Shown here: piece by piece, positions 59,801 to 64,000 of the stretch | How positions within the stretch are numbered: position 1 is the first letter of the stretch | Layout of the letters: each line of letters begins with the position of its first letter | Source of the DNA: Candidatus Binatia bacterium | GTDB lineage: Bacteria > Vulcanimicrobiota > Vulcanimicrobiia > Vulcanimicrobiales > Vulcanimicrobiaceae | Direction: 5' to 3' | Assembly (NCBI GenBank): GCA_035544215.1 | Contig: DATKHY010000007.1 | Span: forward strand, 1,426,001-1,490,000 | DNA length: 64,000 nucleotides | Program-made: the position numbers and the translations under genes | Notes under the pieces: model-generated | The model's input: the letters and a program-made list of their open reading frames with translations, nothing else | Database searches by the model: none | What the model was told of the DNA's origin: nothing

Positions 59801-60817
59801 ACGGCGGAATCGCTGGCGTTCGCGTCGCTGGTGACGAGCGGGACGCCGATCCGGCTGACGGGCCAAGACACGGAGCGCGGCACGTTCAGCCATCGCCACG
59901 CGGTCTTTCACGATCCCACTACGCACGGGATCTGGATCCCGCTACAGCACCTCGCGGAGACGCAGGCGTCGTTTGAGATCCGTAACAGCCCGCTCTCTGA
60001 GTACGCCTGCATGGGATTCGAATACGGCTACTCGACGCAAGAGCCGAGCGCGCTCGTGCTCTGGGAGGCGCAGTACGGCGATTTCTTCAACGGCGCCGAG
60101 ATCGTCGTCGATCAGTTCATCGCCGCCGGCCAGGCGAAGTGGGGACAGACCTCGCGCCTGACGCTATTGCTGCCACACGGTTACGAGGGGGGCGGTCCGG
60201 AACACTCGAGCGCACGCCCGGAGCGTTTTCTCCAGCTGGTTGCCGAGGGCAACTTGCGCGTCGCGTCGCCGTCGGTTGCGAGCAACTACTACCATCTGTT
60301 GCGCATGCAGGCGCGCTCGCCGCTCGCGGTGCCGCTCGTCGTCATGACGCCGAAATCACTGCTGCGCTCCGAGAGCGCGGCGGGGACGCTGGACGAGATG
60401 GCCGGCGGCAGCTTCGCCCCGGTGATCGACGATCCGCGCCCGCTCGACCGCGACGCGATCGAGCGCCTCATCCTGTGCAGCGGCAAGATCTATCACGACC
60501 TCGTCACACACGCCGCGTACGGCGCGCTGCGCAAGACCGCCATCGCGCGCATCGAGCTGCTTGCGCCGCTGCCGGTCTTCGACATCAATCGCGTGATCGG
60601 CAGCTATCCGAACCTGAAGAAGCTCGTGTGGGTGCAAGAGGAGCCGAAGAACATGGGCGCTCGCGCGTTCGTGCGTCGCCGCCTGCTCGAAGGGAAGCGC
60701 GACGGGTTCGACATCGAGTACATCGGGCGCGGCTACCGCGCGAGCCCCAGCGAGGGTTACGCCGGCCAGCACGCGGTCGAGCAAGAGCGCATCGTCACCA
60801 CCGCACTCTCGGAGTGA
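56861..60817 (+). CDS. kgd: 2-oxoglutarate dehydrogenase, fused lipoyl-E2-E1 enzyme
   Basis: One 1,318-residue chain carries an N-terminal lipoyl domain (about 9-85, lipoyl Lys50 in VTTDKVDVEV), a peripheral subunit-binding domain (about 132-168, RRIARRLDVDLSRVRGSGPNG), an E2 succinyltransferase domain (about 200-430, STYDHRVIQGAQSGEF) and a complete E1 (about 445-1318: HRGRLNVIAHVVN, TPP-site GDAAFTGQGIVSE, HNPSHLEAVDP). Mycobacterial Kgd has E2 and E1 but no lipoyl domain. Start ATG 56861; ATG 56885 would begin at the usual MVRVTLPEMGES. Two linkers hold a palindromic repeat encoding PALSGVEGP. It converts 2-oxoglutarate to succinyl-CoA; E3 must come from elsewhere. Confidence 0.92.
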   Translation: MKPVLDSTMVRVTLPEMGESVTQGSIVEWRRKVGEYVAEGDPLVEVTTDKVDVEVPATASGEITQILAREGDTVAVGTALAEIDTSKTDGSATARKATGNGAPQPALSGVEGPAKPVPAPEIPSRTDAVADQPARRIARRLDVDLSRVRGSGPNGLILRSDVIAQAENARRPTGTKPALSGVEGPPPAGAKLTSLRGPAAALSGYMEQSLTIPTATSFRTVSVDVLDARRKELNGAVKAAGREERISFTHLIAYALVRTARQMPFITYSFRRDEAGAPVRVEPGIHLGLAVDTERKDGTRTLVVPVIRNAGALEFAAFRDKYEELVTRARENKLVADDLQGASFTLTNPGGIGTIASVPRLMAGQGAIIAAGAIGYPAGFSNANEQSLRLLGVSRVMQLTSTYDHRVIQGAQSGEFLRRVDELLQGKDGFYEAVFASLGLQAAAVPQVALAPVGPAKAPPSDEMLRAVASGMAIVSAYRRHGHLAANLDPLGREPVGDASLEPATYGLTPALQSAIPASVLHVKVPGNTLAEILPRLRETYASSIAYEIEHISNATERAWLRDYIESGRNNIKHSPQRQIEFLARLTKVEAFDRYVRKTFLGQKTFSGEGLDVMVPMLEEMLDMLADDGVADAVLGMAHRGRLNVIAHVVNLPYEEVMTEFEAAQYRGNLGDDDVMGDVKYHHGATGTFTTSKGKTIDVTLEHNPSHLEAVDPVVEGAVRALQTDHDHGVPTRDCDRAVPILIHGDAAFTGQGIVSEVLNMQSLPGYATGGTIHLIANNQIGFTTDPADARSTRYASDLAKGFDVPIVHVNADDVDACIAAVHFAIDYRRAFGSDVLIDLIGYRRFGHNEQDEPAYTQPEMAERIKNHPTVRELFANKLVNQGLVTAEQARAMEDEATERLREARRAVKGALASHITGRKLAGSNTFDGTALPRVDRAELIAWSVALVAVPQGFELSRKLRTQFERRSATIAEKGSVDWGTAESLAFASLVTSGTPIRLTGQDTERGTFSHRHAVFHDPTTHGIWIPLQHLAETQASFEIRNSPLSEYACMGFEYGYSTQEPSALVLWEAQYGDFFNGAEIVVDQFIAAGQAKWGQTSRLTLLLPHGYEGGGPEHSSARPERFLQLVAEGNLRVASPSVASNYYHLLRMQARSPLAVPLVVMTPKSLLRSESAAGTLDEMAGGSFAPVIDDPRPLDRDAIERLILCSGKIYHDLVTHAAYGALRKTAIARIELLAPLPVFDINRVIGSYPNLKKLVWVQEEPKNMGARAFVRRRLLEGKRDGFDIEYIGRGYRASPSEGYAGQHAVEQERIVTTALSE
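57173..57200. repeat. Palindromic repeat copy 1 (in-frame in the dehydrogenase linker)
   Basis: CCGGCCCT and AGGGCCGG form an 8-bp stem around GAGCGGAGTCGA. It lies between the lipoyl and subunit-binding domains and adds PALSGVEGP. The same core recurs about 220 bases downstream. Repeats with the core CCTGAGC..GTCGAAGG are known to be scattered in several bacterial genomes. Confidence 0.7.
57389..57413. repeat. Palindromic repeat copy 2 (in-frame in the dehydrogenase linker)
   Basis: GCCCT and AGGGC flank GAGTGGGGTCGA, which differs from the loop of copy 1 at only two positions. It lies between the subunit-binding and E2 catalytic domains and again encodes PALSGVEGP. The same orientation and reading frame as copy 1 fit either insertion or local duplication. 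Confidence 0.7.
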
Positions 60818-60866
60818 TATCTCCCATGACGGGGCGTTTGGCTGTCGGAGCGGCGCGCGAGATTCT

Positions 60867-61418
60867 CTAAGGCTCGTTCCGCGGCTCGAACATCTCGGTG
60901 AGAAGTTCATCGATGCTTTCCGCGTCTGTAAACAGGCGCCGCGTGTGCGGTCCGATGAAGCCTTCCCGAACCATGTGGTCGAAGAGCGACAGCAATGCGT
61001 CGTAGTAGCCGCGATAGTTCAGCAGTCCGATGGGCTTGTCGTGGATACGCAGTTGGCGCCAGCTCAGCACCTCGCAGAACTCGTCCATCGTGCCGTAGCC
61101 GCCGGGCAGCGCGACGAACGCGTCGCTGGCGTTGTCCATGATCTCTTTGCGCTCGTGCATCGTCTTGACGACGTGCAGCTCGGTGAGGCCCGGGTGAGCG
61201 ATCTCCGTGCGCGCCAGCGCCTGGGGGATGACGCCGATCACCTCCCCGCCGAGGGCCAAGGCGGTGTCCGCCACGATCGCCATGAGGCCGACGCTGCCGC
61301 CGCCGTAGACGATGCCGTAACCGGCGGCGACGATCTTCTCGGCCACTTCGCGCGCCATTTGCGCGTACGACTCGCCGTTGCCCGTGTGCGAGCCGCAAAA
61401 AACACAGATTCGCTTCAT
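60867..61418 (-). CDS. LOG-family (TIGR00730) Rossmann-fold protein
   Basis: The 183-residue protein has ICVFCGSHTGNGESYAQMA, YGGGSVGLMAIVAD and the hallmark PGGYGTMDEFCEV with WRQL. LOG proteins cleave nucleoside 5'-monophosphates to base and ribose phosphate; in plants they activate cytokinins, in bacteria the physiological role is often unclear. ATG 61418 is the start. It is convergent with the dehydrogenase gene and divergent from the next gene. Confidence 0.92.
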   Translation of the reverse strand: MKRICVFCGSHTGNGESYAQMAREVAEKIVAAGYGIVYGGGSVGLMAIVADTALALGGEVIGVIPQALARTEIAHPGLTELHVVKTMHERKEIMDNASDAFVALPGGYGTMDEFCEVLSWRQLRIHDKPIGLLNYRGYYDALLSLFDHMVREGFIGPHTRRLFTDAESIDELLTEMFEPRNEP

Positions 61419-61459
61419 CGCCCTGCGCGGATTCTAAAACGCGCGCGCCGCGCCTGCCG

Positions 61460-62821
61460 ATGAGGCTCTTCGGGTGGGCGGCGGTCGAGTTCGCCGTCCT
61501 CGCCATCCTCGCGGTTGTGCGCACGAAGCTGTGGACGTACGGGTCGGACACCGGAACGTTCGCGCAGATCGTCGCCGGCGCGTTCACGGGCATGCGCGAC
61601 GGCGTGGAGACCGGCTCGCACTTCCGCTACCACTGGTCCCCGACGCTCGCGCTGTTGTGGCCGCTCGTGGCGCTCGGGCGTAGCGCGCTTCCGCTCCAGC
61701 TGCTGCAGGCCGCTGCGACGGCCGCCTGCGCGCCGCTGGTCGCAGCCATCGCGCGGCCGTACGCCAGCGCTCGGATCGCGAACGCGCTCGGATACGTAAC
61801 GCTGCTCTATCCGCCGCTGCTCGCGCTCGGCTTCGACGAGTTTCACGAGCTCGGACTGTTCACTCCGCTCGTGCTCGCGATGTTCTTGGCCGCGGAGCGC
61901 TCGCGGTGGCTCTGGTTTGCGATCTGCGCGGCGCTGGCGATCGGCTTGCGCGAAGACGCGGCGCTTACGCTGATATTTTTCGGCATCGTTCTCATCGGCG
62001 TCGCGCGATCACGAGGGAGCCGCGCGCTGGCATGGGCCGGGGCCGGCCTTGCGCTCGCGTCGGCGGCCGCGCTCGCCGGATACTTCGGATTGATCGTTCC
62101 ACGCTTGGGCGGCTGGGTGCCGAGTCATTTCTACTCGTATCCGTTTGCGGACGGGCCGGTCGCGCTCGTCATCGCTCCGCTGACGCACCCGCTTGAATTC
62201 GCGCGCGCGATTTTCACGTTCGGCCGGCTCACCTACGTGCTCGAATCCCTCGTGCCGCTCGCGTTTCTGCCGTTGCTCTCGCGCTGGGCGCTGCTGGCGT
62301 TGCCCGGCGCCGCGATCGTCCTGCTGGCGAACTCCGGTTACGTCTGGCGCATGGGCGATCACTACGCCGCGCTTTGGATTCCATGGCTGCTCGTGGCGAC
62401 CGTGATGGGCGCGGTCGCGGTCGAGCGGCGCAGCGAGCGGCACGCGCGCAACTGGGCCCTCGCGGCCGGCGTGTTGTGCGCGCTGTTTTTGATTGCGTTC
62501 GATCCGCTCCACCCGCTCCACTATCTGCATCCGTACTACCACGATCTTGCCGCCGCGCGTCGCGCGATCGGCTGCGTGCCGAAAGATGCGAGTCTCGCGA
62601 CCTACGACGAGTGGTTCTCGGCGGTGGCGGCGCAACGACCGAACGCGACGATCGATCGCACGTCGGGGATGCAGTACCTCGTCTATGCTGACGATTTTCC
62701 CGATACGGCCAATCAGCGGCGTCTGCGGCCGGCTCTCGCCGCGGAGGTCGACGCGGGGCGTTATCGCGTCGTCTGCCGGTACGGGAACGTGGCCGCGTAC
62801 GAGGCCGTGGGGTCGCTGTGA
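61460..62821 (+). CDS. DUF2079 multi-pass membrane protein
   Basis: The 453-residue protein has about ten hydrophobic segments and the family motifs of DUF2079 near the N-terminus (TYGSDTGTFAQIV and HFRYHWSPTLALLWPLVAL) and GFDEFHELGLFTPLVLAMFLAAERSRWLW. The soluble C-terminal part (about 355-453) contains ASLATYDEWFSAVAAQRPNA. DUF2079 proteins resemble GT-C glycosyltransferases in layout but lack a proven activity. ATG 61460. GTGA overlap with the P450 gene. Confidence 0.82.
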   Translation: MRLFGWAAVEFAVLAILAVVRTKLWTYGSDTGTFAQIVAGAFTGMRDGVETGSHFRYHWSPTLALLWPLVALGRSALPLQLLQAAATAACAPLVAAIARPYASARIANALGYVTLLYPPLLALGFDEFHELGLFTPLVLAMFLAAERSRWLWFAICAALAIGLREDAALTLIFFGIVLIGVARSRGSRALAWAGAGLALASAAALAGYFGLIVPRLGGWVPSHFYSYPFADGPVALVIAPLTHPLEFARAIFTFGRLTYVLESLVPLAFLPLLSRWALLALPGAAIVLLANSGYVWRMGDHYAALWIPWLLVATVMGAVAVERRSERHARNWALAAGVLCALFLIAFDPLHPLHYLHPYYHDLAAARRAIGCVPKDASLATYDEWFSAVAAQRPNATIDRTSGMQYLVYADDFPDTANQRRLRPALAAEVDAGRYRVVCRYGNVAAYEAVGSL

Positions 62822-64000
62822 TTCCCGGGCCCAGCCGCTGGGCGACGATCCGCGGGCTTCTGCCGGTCCCGTTCGAACGCTTTCCCACGTTCTTGCGCGA
62901 CATCACGGCGCGCTACGGCAACGTCGTTGCCTTTGCGCTGCCGTGGCGGTCGTATCTCTTCGTCAACGAGGCGGCGCTCGTAAAGGCGATCCTCGTGACG
63001 CAGCAGCACGCGTTTTCGAAGTCACTCGGAACGCGCGTCCTCCGGTTGCTGCTGGGCGAAGGACTGCTGACCAGCGAGGATCCGCTCCACCGCCAGATGC
63101 GGCGCATCGTGCAGCCGGCGTTTCATCGCGAGCGTATCGCCGAATACGCCCACGCGATGGAGCGCGACGCAAACGAGTTCGCGGACGGACTGAACGACGG
63201 ACGGACGCTCGACGCGCACGCCGCCATGACGGCGCTGACGTTGCGCATCGCCACCGAAACGCTCTTCGGCAGCGACGAGAGCGACGCCGCGCGCGTCGTC
63301 GGCGACGCGCTGCGGCTGATGATGGGTCAGTTTCCCTACATGCTGACACCGATCGGCTCGCTGCGCTCGCGCTTGCCGTTCCGCAAGACGCGCCAATTTT
63401 GGCATGCCCGTGCGACGCTCGATGCGATCATGTTCGAGCTCATCGCACGACGCCGCCGAGACGGAAGCGAACGCACCGACGCGCTCTCGCTGCTTCTCGC
63501 CGCGCGCGCCGACGACACGGGCTATCGTCCCGCGGACTCCCAACTCCGCGACGAGATCATGACGCTGTTCATCGCCGGTCACGAAACGACGGCCAACGCA
63601 CTTACGTGGGCGCTCGTCCTCCTGGCGCAGCATCCGGGAATCGACGATCGGCTCGCCGCGGCGGCTCGTGACGGCGATCGCGCGTACATCGTGCGCACCG
63701 TCAAGGAGGTGCTGCGGCTTTATCCGCCCGCCTGGATCATCGGCCGCGAGACGCTGCGCGACGTCACGCTGAACGGCGGCGTCGCGATCCCAGAGCGCAC
63801 AACCGTCTTCTTCGCGCCGCTGATGCTGCACCGCCGGCCGGACCTCTTTCCCTATCCGGATCGCTTCGATCCCGATCGCTGGCACGGTTCCGAGCCGCCG
63901 CCGTTTGCCTACGTACCGTTCGGCGGCGGCGCGCGCCGCTGCATCGGCGAAGAATTCGCGCTTGCGGAGATCGCGATCGTGCTGACGTCACTGGTCTCGC
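62818..64000 (+). CDS. Cytochrome P450 (3' partial)
   Basis: The frame starts at GTG 62818, overlapping the previous stop, and stays open to the window end (about 394 codons; a full P450 needs about 50 more). It has I-helix AGHETTANALTW, the ExxR motif in VKEVLRLYP, the meander PDRFDPDRW and the haem-binding FGGGARRCIGEEFAL with Cys375. Overall it resembles the soluble bacterial P450s near CYP102/CYP110 in motif wording. Substrate unknown; no redox partner is visible in the window. Confidence 0.92.
   Translation, partial: MIPGPSRWATIRGLLPVPFERFPTFLRDITARYGNVVAFALPWRSYLFVNEAALVKAILVTQQHAFSKSLGTRVLRLLLGEGLLTSEDPLHRQMRRIVQPAFHRERIAEYAHAMERDANEFADGLNDGRTLDAHAAMTALTLRIATETLFGSDESDAARVVGDALRLMMGQFPYMLTPIGSLRSRLPFRKTRQFWHARATLDAIMFELIARRRRDGSERTDALSLLLAARADDTGYRPADSQLRDEIMTLFIAGHETTANALTWALVLLAQHPGIDDRLAAAARDGDRAYIVRTVKEVLRLYPPAWIIGRETLRDVTLNGGVAIPERTTVFFAPLMLHRRPDLFPYPDRFDPDRWHGSEPPPFAYVPFGGGARRCIGEEFALAEIAIVLTSLVS

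Overview
The window (about 64 kb, high GC, dense, short gaps, many GTG/TTG starts and many 1-8 nt overlaps of the GTGA/ATGA type) is chromosomal DNA of a diderm bacterium that makes lipid A. I see no plasmid or phage genes, rRNA, tRNA, CRISPR array or insertion sequence. The lineage is inferred, not shown: a high-GC diderm with a DUF3084-YqgF pair next to the Lpt genes, beta-propeller lipoproteins and an E2-E1 fused 2-oxoglutarate dehydrogenase fits an uncultured group such as Eremiobacterota/WPS-2 better than Proteobacteria, but marker-gene phylogeny would be needed.

Region 1 (1-19822, all + strand) is an outer-membrane assembly supercluster: tamB (5' end missing), bamA, three OmpH/Skp-family genes carrying four Skp-like domains, lpxD, lpxC, fabZ, lpxA, lpxB, a 5'-nucleotidase-type metallophosphatase, an LpxB-related gene, an O-antigen ligase/polymerase, lptC, lptB, one lptF/G permease, a DUF3084 protein and a YqgF-like nuclease. 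It covers outer-membrane protein insertion, early lipid A synthesis and LPS export. Region 2 (19870-23949, +) has a putative outer-membrane protein, a TPR protein, a glycosyltransferase and a beta-propeller lipoprotein.

Region 3 (24210-36180) mixes strands: a pilus-N-domain secreted protein overlapping recQ (-), the conserved dnaX-ybaB-recR block (+), a glycine-rich secreted protein and a MOSC protein (-), a multi-pass membrane protein (+), then an M48 metalloprotease followed by a DUF697-like protein (-). Region 4 (36280-43714) is about cell shape and RNA: minC, two tandem minD paralogues, minE with a basic tail, rodA, a methyltransferase on the opposite strand, then an RNase E/G gene with a hairpin-rich leader. 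Region 5 (43715-49315, -) is ftsE-ftsX-M23 hydrolase-two S41 peptidases, a division-linked peptidoglycan remodelling operon.

Region 6 (49361-64000) is metabolic and mixed: acyl-CoA dehydrogenase, a DUF4760-like protein, an exported peroxiredoxin, small secreted proteins, rmuC with a Tat-exported dienelactone hydrolase, a DsrE-like protein coupled to a TsdA-like dihaem cytochrome c, a complete lipoyl-E2-E1 2-oxoglutarate dehydrogenase fusion containing two copies of a palindromic repeat in its linkers, a LOG-family protein, a DUF2079 membrane protein and a cytochrome P450 cut by the window end.

The points I find most unusual are the tandem MinD pair in a min operon, the Skp-domain expansion, the full-length E2-E1 fusion with in-frame palindromes, the metallophosphatase/LpxB-like pair inside the lipid A genes, and the structured leader before rne.
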